From Verrucomicrobiota bacterium (GTDB lineage Bacteria > Verrucomicrobiota > Verrucomicrobiia > Limisphaerales > J093): a stretch of DNA of 64,000 nt. The translations under genes were made by a program, and so were the position numbers. Position 1 is the first letter of the stretch. Each line of letters opens with the position of its first letter. The stretch is from NCBI GenBank assembly GCA_027493615.1, contig JAOSKK010000004.1, forward strand, positions 1-64,000. The letters are read 5' to 3'. Below, in pieces: positions 38,536-50,445 of the stretch. Below the pieces are notes generated by a model. That model saw only the letters and a list, made by a program, of their open reading frames with translations. It was not told the origin of the DNA and ran no database searches.

Positions 38536-41500
38536 ATGCAACGGCTTGATCAGGCGGTAACCGGGAAGGCGCTGCTGCCAGTGACAGAGCGGGCTCCCGG
38601 GATCACGTGGGACGGCGGACTCGCTTTCCGTTCGGTCGCAGGTGATCTCACCCCCCATGACGAACTCCTCCGCCTCATCGCCGAGCGCATCCGCGTCGCC
38701 GCCGGTCATCTCGGGCTGAGCCGGAAGGACCTCGAGCGGATCTTCGTTCGTCACAGCGTCTTCGAGGGCGAAACGCCCGGCAGCGGCGGCCGCAAGGACG
38801 GTTTTCTCCTGGTCGAAACCCACCACCTGATCCAGGGGCGCGTGGGCAAAGGGGCGCTGAAGCTGGTGTTCCCCGAGGATCTGCTCGGCAAGGGCAATCA
38901 CTTTCAGCAAGCGGCGCCGGGAGTCATCGAGGTCCGTCCCCCTCCGGGCGTGGCGCGCTGGGCCTGCGCCGCCGAGGCGGAAGAGCGGGTGAAGCAGGCG
39001 ATGCGCGAGCTCATGACCGGCGAGAGCCTGAGCATGAGCCTGAAGAGCCAGGCGACGGGCGCGCCGTTCGGAGGCAGCGAAGGACTGGTCTTGTGCGCCG
39101 CGCGGGAGTTCGACGAAACCAGCGGGGGTTATCAGCTCAAGCCGGTCTTGCGCGGTGGCGAGGAGCCTTGGCGGGAAGACAAGGAGGTGATCGAGCGGAT
39201 CCTGAACGACGCGGGCGCCCTGCTGACGCGGGCCGGCCGGATCGCCTACGACCGGATCGTCCACGCGGCGGAAACGAACAGCACGCTGACGTCGAGGCTC
39301 GGCCTCCAGTTGCCCAGCAACGTGCTCGAGGGACATCTGCGGTCCCTCCTGGACGCCGACCCGGCGATCATCATCGGGGACGAGGACATGACGGCGCGGT
39401 TGCGCGAGTTGCGGGGGCGTCGCGACTACGCCCCGACGGCCTGTGCTCTGGCGCGGGCGGCGGCGAAGATGCAGATGGAACATGCGCTGTTGCTGCCGGC
39501 TTCACGCGAGCAGTTGCGGCGGTTGCTCGAAGCCCTGCCGTTGGTCGGTTCGCCGCCGCCGGCGCAGTACGAGGCGTTGATGGACCTGTTCTTCGGGAGA
39601 GGCGAAGTGCAGCGGCAGGAGGACCGGTTGTATCACCATCGCGAACCGATCCTGCGCGCGCTCTCGGTGGCCTTGTCCACACGGTGTCTGGACGAGTGCG
39701 GGAGCCGCGGGTGCTCGAGCTGTATCTGCGGACGCTGCTGGACAACCAGTGGATCCTGCTCGAGCGCGCGCTGGCACGGCTGCTGCCGCCGGGCCAGGCG
39801 CTGCCGGTGGGTTGGTTTGCGCCCGATCTCCTCCTCTCGTGGCCGGAGCAGCAGACGTTGGCCGCCTTGATGCCGGGAACCAACCTGGGGCGGGAGGGCG
39901 TGCAGGAGGCGTTTTGGAGCATCGTGAACGTGCTCTGCGAGGCACGCGACCGACCCCTGGACGACCTGCCGGCGTTGATCCGGCGGGCGCGGGTCGAGGT
40001 GCTCGAACGAGCCATCCGCGCCATCACCGGCACGGGCGAGGTGGTGCCGACGGTCGACCGCCTGCAGTTCTTCACGCTGCCGCTCAGCTATGAATGTGCG
40101 ACGCCGAAGCTGGGGGTCGTGACGCGCAAGCCGGTCGAGGTGTGCGGCTCGGAGCTGCGGCCGGAAGCGATGGCCCAGGGGGCAGTGATGGCGCTCGAGA
40201 TCCATCTCAAGCAGAGCACAGGAAGGCCCCGGCCGCTGGCGGGATTGACGGTGGCCATCGAAGGATTGGGCAATGCGGGCAAGAACGTGGCCCATCTCAT
40301 GGTGCAGCAGGGCGCGACCATCGTGGCGGTGAGCGACAGCCGGGGGCGGTGTTGCGTCCAGGCGGGTTCACACGCCAGGAGCTCGCCGCGGTGATCGCCC
40401 ACAAGAACGCCGGGCACCGGTTTGACACCTTCCTGTCCAGTCCGATGGCCCGGATGCTGACGCCGGACGCCCGGGCGGGGATGGCCTATGATCCAGACCC
40501 GGAACGTTTGAAGCAGGCGGAGGCCGACGTGCTGGTGTTGACCGCGATCCCGGCCTCGATTCGCGGCGAACACGCCCGGACCCTCCAGGTGCGGGTCATC
40601 TGCGAGTTGACGGGGGCGGCCGTGTCCGGCGATGCCAAGCAGGTGTTGAAGGAGCGGGGGATCCCTGTGATTCCCGACAACCTCGGCAGTTCCGGCGGGC
40701 TGCTGGTGTCGCTTTCCGAGATGTTGCAGAACAGCACGGGCCAGGTGTGGGACCGGGCGATCGAGGCCGAAAACCTGTACGCCCAGTTGACCCAGAGCTA
40801 TGCGCACACCGCCGCGGTGGCACGGGCTCACGACGTGGACCTGGCGACGGCTTCGGACATGGTGGCGCTCCAGCGTATGCATGAACTGGCCCGGTATCGC
40901 GAGCAGTTGGAAGCCCTGGCGTGGCAACTCGGGGAACGCCTGCGCGCCGTGCAGACCTCGGAGCGGGTGCTCGTGCTGTCCGACAACGACGAGGATGGCG
41001 TGGCCTCGGCGGCCATCCTCCACGGGCTCATCGCCCATCTCAATCCGGGGGCGCAAGAGCGGGTGATCCATCTCAACGAGTCCTTCCGCTCGCCGGTGGT
41101 GTCGGAACTCGTGAGGCAGGCAGAGACCGCGGGGCACCCGATCCGGCACGTGTTTGCGCTGGACCGGGCCTACCCGGCCGGCGAACCGGGGCGGCGTCAC
41201 CTGGCGGACGTGGCCGCGCGATGCCGGGTCACTTTCGTGAACAATCATCCCCTGCCGGAAGAAGTTCGCGGCCCCGACGGCTCTCCGCCGGCGGCGCTGG
41301 GGGGAGGTGCTGTACATCTCGCCACAGACGCTGTGCGCGCCCGTGCCGGCGGAGGATTTCCCGACGGCGCTCGTGTTGCGTGAGGTGGCGACCGTGCTGG
41401 TGGAGGACGAGCGTCTGCTCGAGCAGATCGGGTGGCAGGCGGCGGTGGGCTGTTGTCTGGATGTGCCGGGCAAGGGCCGCAGCGAGTGGCTGCTGTTCTA

Positions 41501-42151
41501 CAGCCGCTATCATCCGGACCGGACAGTCGAGGCGGCGCGTGCGATCCGGCTGGTGACCCGCGTGCGTGGTTACCGCACGGCCATCCAGGCCTTGGTGAGC
41601 GTCGAGCGGCCCGATCAACTCGAGACCCACGAGGCCTGGGAGCAGTTCCTCGCGGCTTATCGCACGCTCCACGAGCGGGTCCAGGTGTTGGTGGGCAAGA
41701 TCGAGTGGGAGAACCGGGGACGGCCGTATGCCGCCCACTTCTTCACCGAGGACGAAGTGGCTTCGCCCACGCCCGTGGCAGGGGATGACCGGAACGAGCT
41801 GGACTTCTACCACTGGATCTCGGAACCGCTGACGGAGCGGGGAGACCTGACCGCCCGACCCATCCTCGTGGGGCAGATGGTCACGGACACCCAGCAGCGG
41901 CGTTGTCTCGGTGTCCGGATCCGAAGTCCGCGCGGCGTGGACTTGCGATCGGCGGGATTGCCCGCGGCCTTTCAGAGTGGCGGCCGGCCGAACACCGCCA
42001 TCGCCCGGATTCCGGTGGAAGACGGGCCGTGCCCCGGCAGGTCTTCCTGCAACTGGTGGAGGATGTGTGGTGGCGGGCGGCGGGGTTGCGGGCCCCGCCG
42101 CCGGCGGTCGCCGGGGATCTCGGCAGCGTGGACAGGCTCGCTGGTTCCTGA
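38536..42151 (+). CDS. Fusion of a glutamate-dehydrogenase-like protein with a DHH/DHHA1 phosphoesterase-like protein
   Basis: A very large protein, about 1,200 residues. Residues 80-230 resemble the Glu/Leu/Phe/Val dehydrogenase dimerisation domain (SMSLKSQATGAPFGGSEGLV, where the catalytic lysine of GGxKGG is a glutamate). An insert of about 300 residues follows. Then comes the NAD(P)-binding half: KPVEVCGSELRPEAMAQGAV, TVAIEGLGNAGKNVAHLMVQ, IPVIPDNLGSSGGLLVSLSE. In the same open frame the protein continues into LVLSDNDEDGVASAAILHGL (DHH motif I) and VTFVNNHPLPEE, where the DHH triad reads NNH. It ends with a DHHA1-like part (RIRSPRGVDLRSAG, FQSGGRPNTAIARIPVEDG). One-base shifts lie near 39690, in G-runs at 40342 and 41298, and near 42028. 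The start at 38536 avoids codons inside a repeat arm. Catalysis by either half is doubtful; a sensor or regulator role is possible. Confidence 0.72.
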
Positions 42152-42253
42152 CGTGGAAGAAGGCGGTGCTCGCGGTTCGAGGTGTGGTGCAGTCGCTGGC
42201 TGGCGCCCCGGGCACTTCTGACCACTGCCCAAGCGGCGCGGGCGCAAGCCGGC

Positions 42254-43686
42254 TCAGGCCCGGCCGCCTTCCTCGATGACCTTGAAGCCCATGAGATCGC
42301 CCAGGTCCCGGGCGTCTTCCATGTAGTCGCCGTAGAAAACCACGCGGTGCAGGAGGGTCATGACGCCTCCCTGGATGACGTTCTCGCCCCAGTTGAGGAA
42401 GAGACGCCGGGCGTCGGGCACGCTCTGGGCGAACTGGGTGCGGCAGGCCATCGGGCTGGTGCTGGTCTCGAGGATCTTGCCGGGCGTCACCAGCAGGGTG
42501 TCGAGATTGACGAGCTTGGCGCAGGTGACGGGTTGGCCGACCCGATTCTCCACCTCGAGGGCCACGCCGCCCTTGCTGTCGGTTTGGGTGCGGATCTTGA
42601 ACGGCAGGCGGGCGCTACCAGGGCCGTCCATGCAGGTGGCCGACGTGCAGTGGAAGTGGACCATCGCGTTCTTGGCCTTGTCGATCACGGGGTCGGTGAT
42701 GAAGCCCGGGCGCCGGAAGGCATAGGCGAACATGAGCATCGTCAGCGTTGAGTCCATGTCGCCCTCGCAGGCCCCGACGTAGCCCAAGTCGTTGAGCTTG
42801 CTGAAGGCCAGGCAGCCGCGCGGGTTGCCCATGCAGTGCGAACTGGTCACCGCCTGGGCTTGTTCCTGGACCATCAGTTCCTTCAGCGCGAGAAAGAGTC
42901 GCGCCGACTCGATGATCTCCGGGCGGGTGGGCTCGACGATGGCGCGGGCGGGCCGGATCCAGTACTGCTCGGCCTCGGCCTCCGCCTCGGCGAGGGGGAC
43001 GGCCTTCATCAGGGCCTGCACCCGCTCATTCGGGACGGAGATCAGCTCGGGGCCGAGGCGTTGTTTGATGGCCGCGGCGGAGCAGGCGGCTTCGGTGCCC
43101 AGGGGGGACCCCACGCGATGACGCGCGTGCGCTTGAGGCTGGCCGGCACGCGGAGCAGTCCCACGGCGCGGTCCAACTCGGCCCAATCGCTGCTCGGCAG
43201 GAGGACGACCTTCTTGCCCTGCTTGCGCCATTCCGGGAAGTACATCCACCCGTGGCCGCTGAAGGGCTGGGAGAAGAGCACGGTGGGGAGCCCGACGTCG
43301 ATGAGCTTGCCGAGAACCGGGGCGTCCCCGCCATGCGCCGAGAGGTGGATGAGGAGCAGGGCATCGGCGTCGCGGACCTTGTTGGCCAGTTCATCGACGT
43401 TCGCGGGTGGAATCAGGTCACCACCGACGAAGCGGATGTCGCCGTGCTTCTGCTCGAGGTCTTTGAAGTACTGCTGGAAGCGGGCCAGTTCCTCGGTGGG
43501 CCGGGCCAGGTACATGTCGCCGGTGCGACCGGCGTAGATCTGATAGATCTTTGTGGGCGGGAGCTTGGGCAACTCCTTCATTTCGGCCGCAAACGCCCGG
43601 GGAGCGAACATGCGCGAGGCGCAGAGAGCGGTGCCGGCCAGGGTGGTGCCGAGGAAGGAACGGCGGCTGAGCGGGTAGATCTTCAT
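42254..43686 (-). CDS. Tat-exported sugar-isomerase-like protein (L-fucose/L-arabinose isomerase fold)
   Basis: Start at 43686 with a twin-arginine signal (LSRRSFLGTTLAGTALCASR). The N-terminal domains (PTKIYQIYAGRTGDMYLARP, DADALLLIHLSAHGGDAPVL, LPTVLFSQPFSGHGWMYFPE) and, after a one-base shift in a G-run near 43110, the C-terminal domain (CLAFSKLNDLGYVGACEGDM, FHCTSATCMDGPG) follow the layout of fucose/arabinose isomerase-related proteins, with an acidic residue and histidines that could bind a metal. Export of such a protein is unusual, since isomerases act in the cytoplasm. Substrate unknown. It converges with the dehydrogenase-DHH gene, 102 bases apart. Confidence 0.7.
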
Positions 43687-43948
43687 GAGTAATGGACGGG
43701 TGAGATGGTTGACGGGAAGGAATTCTGATCCTGAGCCGGCGGCACAGCAACGAAATTGTGCGACACCCGGTCGTACGGTCGTACGTCGTACGCCTCGGGA
43801 CCGGGGGGCGATGGGGCGGAGCCTGCGTGGGACCGGCAAACCTGGCTCGGCAAGGGAAGCGACAGGTCGGGGGAGAACTCAACCGACCGTCATGGCCCCA
43901 GCGGGCAGAAGTGTTGATCTGTGGGACTGACCCCTTCGCGTGCGAGGG

Positions 43949-44891
43949 TCAGTCGCGGGCGGGTTGAGCGAGGACCGCGCCCACGAGTTCGCGCACGTCG
44001 CGGAGGCCTTGGCGGCGCAGGAAGTCCTTCACGCCGGCCAGGACCTGAAAGGCGGTCTGGGGTTCGTAGAAGGTGGCGGTGCCCACCGCCACGGCGCTGG
44101 CACCAGCCATGAGGAATTCGATGGCATCCGCCGCGTTCTGGATGCCGCCCATGCCGATGATAGGGATCTTGACGGCGGCGGCGGCTTCCCAGACGAGCTT
44201 GATGGCGATGGGTTTGATGCAGGGGCCGGTGAGCCCGCCCGTGACGTTGGCCAGGCGCGGCTTGCGGGTCTGGATGTCAATGGCCATGGCCGGGTAGCTG
44301 TTCATGATGGCCAGAGCGTCGCTGCCGGCTTCCGCGGCGGCGCGTGCGTACGGGGCGATGCTGACGACGTTGGGACTGAGTTTGGTGATGAGGGGCAGGG
44401 ACGTGGCACGCCGGCAGGCGGCGACCACCTGGGCGAGCAATTGCACGTCGGTGCCGAACTGGGCACCGCCTTCCTTGATGTTGGGGCAGGAGACGTTGAG
44501 TTCGAGCGCGCCGATCCCCTCGATGGCGTCGAAGCGCCGGGCCACTTCGGCGTACTCCTCGACGGTGGTGCCCCAGATGTTCAGGATGACGGGGACCTTG
44601 AGGGTGCGGGAGGAAGGGCCAGTACTTCTGGAGGAAACCCTCGACGCCCGGGCCCTGGAGCCCGATGGCGTTGAGGAGGCCGCTGGTGACCTCGGCGGTG
44701 CGGGGGGTGGGGTTGCCGCGGACCGGGCCGAGCCGGATGCCTTTGACCACGACGGCGCCCAGTTGATTGAGGTCGAGGAGACGGGCGTACTCGACGCCGT
44801 AGCCGAAGGTGCCGGAGGCGACGGTGACGGGGTTCGGCAAGGTGAGTTTGCCGAGGGCGACGGAGAGGTTGAGGGGCGCGTCGGCCTGCAT
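43949..44891 (-). CDS. pyrD: Dihydroorotate dehydrogenase, catalytic subunit
   Basis: Flavoenzyme of pyrimidine synthesis oxidising dihydroorotate to orotate. It begins with [20 protein letters not shown] and [15 protein letters not shown]. The class-1 active-site cysteine lies in [18 protein letters not shown]-binding parts are visible ([43 protein letters not shown]). A one-base shift near 44610 interrupts an otherwise normal 314-residue protein. The sequence is of the PyrDB type, which normally needs the PyrK electron-transfer subunit; no pyrK is adjacent. The gene stands alone, divergent from the LamG gene. Confidence 0.9.
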
Positions 44892-45015
44892 TGCAGCGGA
44901 GGCTAAGGTGCGCGGTCGCGAGCCGCAAGGTGGGGAGGCGATTGAGCGTTGCCCTCACGGGAAGACGTTCCTAAGGTGGCGGCGCAGTGTGTTCTCTAAA
45001 TCGCAATCTAAACCA

Positions 45016-48000
45016 ATGATGAAAACGAATGTTCTTTCGTCGCGGTGGGCGGTGGGACTGCTCGCCAGTGCCGGGCTTTGCCCGGGCGTGGTGCGGGCGG
45101 ACTATGCCGCGACGGTGGCCGGGCTGAACCCGGTGGCCTATTACCGGTTGAACACGACCAACCCGGTGCCCGCCGAGGTGCCGGCGGTGAACCTGGGCAC
45201 CTTGGGCGAGGCCTTCGACGGCCAGTACCAGGCGATGGCCGGGTCGCGTGGCTTGCCGGGAGCGCTGGCGGGCGACAGTTCGACGAGCGTTTCGATCGAT
45301 GGCGCCATCGGCCAACAGATCGTCGTGCCGTTCTCCGCGGTGTACAACCCGAACGGGCCGTTCACGATCGAGTTCTGGGCCAAACCAGCCAACAACGACG
45401 GCGGCAATCACGCTGTCGCCACCTCGATGATCAACGGGCAGAACCCGGCCAACGGCGATGACCGGAGCGGCTGGTGCGTCCGGCACAACGGCATGGACTG
45501 GCAGATCCTGCTGGGCTACGACCACTCCGACGGCGCGACGTTCTACGGGACGACGTTGACCGCGGCCGGCACGGTGGTGGCGGGTGAGTGGCAGCATGTG
45601 GTGGCGGTTTACCGCGGGGCGACCGTCAGCCTCTACGTCAACGGCGTCGAGGCAGCGACAGATACGCCGGCGTTCCCGATGCTGCCCAACTTTGCTGCTC
45701 CGCTGATCTTGGGGGATCGCGGCTACACCGGCTGGGACTACAACGGCCAACTCGACGAGTTCGCGCTCTATCCCAGCGCCCTTGCGGCGGCGGACATCCT
45801 CGCCCACTACAACAACGGGCGGAACCCGAACCGCGCGCAGCCGTATCCGGAACTGGTGCTCGCCAAGAACCCCGCGCTCTATTTGCGGCTCGATGAGGCG
45901 ACGCTCCAGCTTCCGGTGGCCAAGAACAGCGGCAGTCTGGGGGCGGCGGCCGACGGAACCTATCTTGCGGGGACGACCCCGGGAGTGCCGGGACTGCAGA
46001 TGCCGGCCGCCGCGGGCTTCGAGACGACCAACCTGGCCGCCGGGTTCAACGGCACGAGCGGCTCGGTAAGGGTGCCGGGCCTCAATCTCGAGACGGACAC
46101 GGTGACCATGGTCTGCTGGATCAAGCGGGACGGGACGCAACCGGCCCGTGCGGGGATCATGCACCACCGCAAGGTCACTGCGCCGGAAGTGAAGGCCACG
46201 GGTCTGGGATTCCAGGATAACGGCCTGGCCTTGAGCTACAACTGGGAAGACCAGGGCAGCGCGTACAATTTCAATCCCAACTTTGTGCCCCCGATCAGAC
46301 GTGGACCTTCTTCGCAGTGACCGTGGCGCCCACCGAAGCGGTGATGTACATGGGCACGGCTGCGGGCCTGCAGGCGGCGACCAACACCCTCGATCACTTC
46401 CCCCACAACTTCAGCGGGACGAGTCTCGACATCGGCTGGGACAACTACCAGGCCACCCGGTACTTTCGTGGCGCCCTCGACGAGTTCGCCCTGTTCGACC
46501 GGACCCTGTCGTTCTCCGAGGTCAGATCATTGTACGAGGCGGCCTTGCCCGCGATCCTCTCGCTCACCCGCACGGCGGATCCCGTGTTCGAAGGCTCAAC
46601 GGTGACCTTTCAAACCAGTGTGGCTGGCCCTGCCCCGATCACGTACCAGTGGCGCAAGGACGGCACGGCGTTGTCCGGTGCGACCGAAGGCACGCTGGTC
46701 TTGTCGAACGTGACGATGGGCGACAGCGGGGCGTACGACGTCGTGGCCACCACCGGCGGCCAGACCCTCACGAGTGCCGTCAATCACCTCGAGGTGGTGT
46801 CCTCGCCACCGACACTGACCCAGACGCCGGCCTCGGCGCTTCGGTTCCTCAACGGCACCGTGCATTTTGTGGCTGCCGCCACGGGCAGCCAGCCCTTGAC
46901 GTTCCAGTGGAGGCACGGCGAGAACGTGATTCCCGGCGCCACCGCCGCCACGCTCACGCTCACCGACCTGCAACCGGCCGACGCGGGCGAGTACACGGTG
47001 GTGGTCTCCAATCCGTACGGCACACAGCAAGCCCAGGCCACGCTGACGCTGGTTACCCCGACCAAGTACGCCGCCGTCGCGGCGGATGCCGGCCCGGTGG
47101 GCTATTGGCGGCTGGATGAAGCCAGCGGCACCACGGCCTACGACTACTGGGGCGGGCGGGACGGCACCGCCAACGCCGGCGTGACGGTGAATCAACCCGG
47201 CCCGCGGCCCGCGGCGCAGAAGGGCTTCGACGACACCAACGCGGCCTACGTGTTGAACGGCACCGGTGGCAAGGTCGTGATTCCGCCGCTGAACCTCAAC
47301 AAGGCCACGGCCACCATCGTCGCCTGGATCAAGCCCGAGGGCGCCCAGATGGACTACGCGGGGGTGGTCTTCTCGCGCGGCGCCGCCGTGTCAGGCATTG
47401 ACTACAAGGGTTCGACCGACCAGTTGGGTTATCACTGGAACGACGCCGCCAACACTTACAGTTGGGATTCCGGCCTCTACCCGGAGCACGGCCAGTGGAA
47501 CTTTGTCGCGTTGGTGGTCGAACCCGCGCAGGCGACGATGCACCTGGACTCGGGCACGGGCTTTGGTCTCCAGGCGGCGGTCAACGCCGTCACGCACGGG
47601 CCTTCGGCCTTCGACGGCACCCTGCAGCTCGGTCAGGACGGCACCAGCGGCCGGCTGTTCAAGGGTGCCATCGACGAAGTCACGGTCTATGACCGCGCCC
47701 TCTCGGAAGCCGAGATCACGCGCTTGCGCGACGCCGGCTTCAATGGCACGACCTTCACCACGCCGGTGCAGATCGTCGCGCAGCCCAAAGGCCAGACCAT
47801 CCTGGTCGGAACCGCCTACACCCTGAGCGCCAAGGCGGCCGGCAGCCTGCCGCTCACCTATCAGTGGAAGAAGGATGGACAGGATCTGCCCGGCGCCAAC
47901 CGCAGCCAACTGGTGTTTTCCAGCGCGCAGGAGTCGGACTCGGGGACGTACCAACTGTTCGTCACCCAGAACACGACGGTCGTGTCCACCACGCCGGCGA

Positions 48001-48930
48001 CGCTTACGGTCAAACCGGTGCCCGCGTACCTGAACCTGAGCGAAGGTCTCGTGGTGCATCTGAAGTTTGACGGTGATTACCAGGACACCTCGGGGCGCAA
48101 CAACCACGGCACCCCCAGGGCGCGCCGACGATCGTCCCCGGCAAGATTGGCAGTGGCGCACTCGACTATCGCACGGCGGTGGAAGGGGGCGTGACCACGG
48201 CCGACTACGTCACGCTGGGCACGCCGGCGGACTTGGTGTTCGGGCCGGGAGCCAGTTTCTCCGTGGCCTTCTGGATCCAGTTCACGGGCAGTCCGGGCGA
48301 CCTGCCGTTTCTGGCCAACAACAACAGCTCCATGGGTGACACGGGCGTGACGCTCGCGCCCTCCTACAACCAGGGCGGCTGGTCCTGGGGCTTGAACGAC
48401 GTGGTCGCTCCCCAGCCCTGGCCCGGCATCGGCCTCTACGATCCGGTGCAGAACACGCTCAACGACGGCGTCTGGCATCATCTGGTGCACGTGTTCGACC
48501 GCACCGGTGACGCCACGACCTTCCTGGACGGGGTCAAGGTGCACGCCATGTCCATTGCCACCGCGGCCGGCTGGGACCTCAACACCGGCAATCCCTGGAA
48601 CATCGGCCAGGCCAGCGGCACCTACGCCGAGGCCGGCAGTTTCCGGATGGACGACCTCGGGATCTGGCGGCGGGTGCTCAGCGACTACGATGCGCAGTCC
48701 ATCTATATCGTGGGCCAGAATCACGGCCGCAGCTTCGACTCGACCGCTCCCCCGAGGTTCGCCTGAGCATCGGCCGGACCGAAGGTGCTTTGCGGCTCGA
48801 GTGGTCCACCGGCACCCTCGAGGCCGCGCCGAGCGTGAGCGGGCCTTGGAGCGCGGTGGCGGGCGCCAACCCGCCCAGTCACACCGTACAGCCCACGGAA
48901 GCCGCTGGCTTCTATCGCGTGAAGCTGTAA
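45016..48930 (+). CDS. Exported LamG and Ig-like multidomain protein
   Basis: About 1,300 residues. The start at 45016 (MMKTNVLSSRWAVGLLASAG) gives a signal peptide. Four LamG/concanavalin domains are visible, each with the pattern FTIEFWAKP or ATIVAWIKPEG, then WQHVVAVYRG, then GQLDEFALYPSALAAADILA. Three Ig-like domains (PITYQWRKDGTALSGAT, PLTFQWRHGENVIPGAT, PLTYQWKKDGQDLPGAN) separate them. The order is LamG, LamG, Ig, Ig, LamG, Ig, LamG. It ends with the shared module (LRLEWSTGTLEAAPSVSGPW ... GFYRVKL). Frameshifts near 46290, 48115 and 48755. Such proteins typically bind polysaccharide or other cells; no catalytic residues are seen. Confidence 0.85.
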
Positions 48931-48965
48931 CGCGGTTCGCGGTGCCCGGAGGGTTCACACCCTCC

Positions 48966-49035
48966 GCAGGCGCCGACGTGAGGAGGCGCTGCGGGTTCAG
49001 GCATCGCTACATCGCCTCCTCACGTCGGCGCCTAC
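48966..49035. repeat. Palindrome family B, copy 2
   Basis: Left arm 48966-48988 and right arm 49013-49035 are inverse copies (GCAGGCGCCGACGTGAGGAG and its complement), differing at one outer position. It lies 35 bases after the LamG stop. The rest of the gap to 49174 shows nothing recognisable. Confidence 0.88.
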
Positions 49036-49174
49036 TATCGATCGCGCCTGCCGCCCATCGCGGTTAGAGGCGGTCGCGGTGAGCTGCCGTGTCTGCGTTG
49101 GCCGGTCAGAGCCGGTCCATCCCGCCCGGGGGGCGCGCGTTTTCGTGCGCCCCCTGCGCCTCTTCGGGCGGGGG

Positions 49175-49856
49175 TCACCGCGGCGCAGGTCCGTTGGCCG
49201 GGATCCGGGTTGCCGGGGTGTTGGTAGGGGCGGGCGTGTGGAGGAGGGAGCCGAGGCCCAGGCGGGCGACGAGGTCAAGGAGGGCCTGTTCGACGTCGGC
49301 GGGGGTGCGCAGGTTGCGCAGGATCTCGTTTTGAAGGCCGAGGTGAAAGGTGGCGGGAGGGCTCTTGCTGCCGAGTTGGTAGGCGCGGATCCGTTCGAGG
49401 GTGAGGTTGAGGGTGTCGATGCCACCGAAGCGCCAGGTGGCGAAGCCGGGGTGGGTGGCGCGGTGGGTGATTTCGGCGCGGATGACGGGGGAGGTTGGCG
49501 CGGCCCTGGGCGTCACGGACGACGGTGAGTTCGGCGAGGTGAAGTCGGATCAGCCGCCAGCGCAGGCGGCCGGTGGCCAGGGCGAAGCGGTCGTACTCGA
49601 GGGTGGCATCGGGGATTTCGAGGAACGGGGTGCCGCCGAACTCGGGGTGGTTGAAGAGTTTGAGGTTGTGGAGGGTGAGGGTGGGGAGAGGAGGTTGGCT
49701 TCGAGGCGGCCGATCTGGGTTTCGGAGGCCGGTGCGCTGGCGGAGACGGGTTTCGGTGAGCTCCTTGAGCACGCTGTCCTTGAGGAGAAGGGCGGCCACC
49801 GTGAGGACGAGCAGCAGGAGCAGCAGCCGGAAGAGCCACCGCACGATGAACTTCAT
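49175..49856 (-). CDS. AsmA-like inner-membrane-anchored protein, short
   Basis: About 225 residues with an N-terminal membrane helix (IVRWLFRLLLLLLVLTVAAL) followed by VLKELTETRLRQRTG and beta-rich segments typical of the AsmA/DUF748 N-terminus (LTLHNLKLFNHPEFGGTPFL, EIPDATLEYDRFALATGRLR, RWRLIRLHLAELTVVRD). Later parts read IDTLNLTLERIRAYQLGS and PADVEQALLDLVARLGLG. Frameshifts near 49720, 49690 and 49490 break the frame. AsmA-like proteins span the periplasm and influence lipid transport or outer-membrane assembly; this one is far shorter than the large members. It is divergent from the fur gene. Confidence 0.65.
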
Positions 49857-49920
49857 GGGGGTCGGATACCACGGGCGGGGCGGGGAGGCAACGCCGCCCT
49901 GCGGCCGGGCATCTTGAAAT

Positions 49921-49933
49921 TAGAATAGTTCTA
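49921..49933. promoter_or_regulatory. Candidate Fur/PerR-type operator before the fur-suf cluster
   Basis: TAGAA-TAG-TTCTA is a perfect 5-bp inverted repeat in an AT-rich island (AATTAGAATAGTTCTAGAT) within otherwise GC-rich DNA. It resembles half of a PerR/Fur box (TTATAATNATTATAA type). It lies 40 bases upstream of the regulator start, where autoregulation of the regulator and the downstream suf genes would be expected. Confidence 0.5.
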
Positions 49934-49973
49934 GATCTTGACAGAGGTCCGGCACGCGCTACGTTGCGCGGCC

Positions 49974-50421
49974 ATGAAGAAGCAGGGCATCCCGCCGGCA
50001 TTGCCGCCGAATCTCGACGAGCGGCTCGCCCGCAGCGGCCTGCGCCCCACCGCGCAGCGCCGTCAGGTGTACCGTGTGCTCCTCCAGAAACGCGATCATC
50101 CCAGCGCCGAGGAGGTCTTCATCCGCGCGAAGCAGGACCTGCCGGACATCTCGATGGCCACGGTCTACAACTGCCTGGACACGCTCGTGCGCTGCGGGCT
50201 CGTGAAGCAGGTCCACCATGACCGCGGCGCCACCCGCTATTGCTCGAACATGAGCGAGCACCACCACTTTTATTGCGACGAGTGCGGCGGCACCTACGAC
50301 ATCACGACGGATCCCGAGGAGGGGCACCCCGAGATGCATCTGCCGCCCGGCTTCCGGATGCGCGGCTACGAAATCGCCTTCAACGGCCTTGTGCCCGGCC
50401 TGTGCCGGCAAGAAGCGTTAA
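49974..50421 (+). CDS. Fur-family metalloregulator (PerR/Fur type)
   Basis: DNA-binding repressor of about 148 residues. The winged helix is visible (SGLRPTAQRRQVYRVLLQKR, ISMATVYNCLDTLVRCGLVK), followed by the dimerisation domain with the metal-binding HHHFYCDECGG. A one-base gain in the TT at 50389-50390 shifts the frame; undoing it gives the correct ending LCPACAGKKR, so both CxxC structural-zinc motifs are present. It is directly upstream of sufB (24-base gap) on the same strand and is therefore likely to control the suf operon in response to iron or peroxide. Which metal it senses cannot be told from sequence. Confidence 0.88.
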
Positions 50422-50445
50422 CCCCTCTCCCCAGATATTCCTTCT

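Noticed and set aside
43767..43795. Short run of GTCGTACG-like units upstream of the isomerase-like gene
   Set aside because: Only about three imperfect units; too short to call a repeat or operator.
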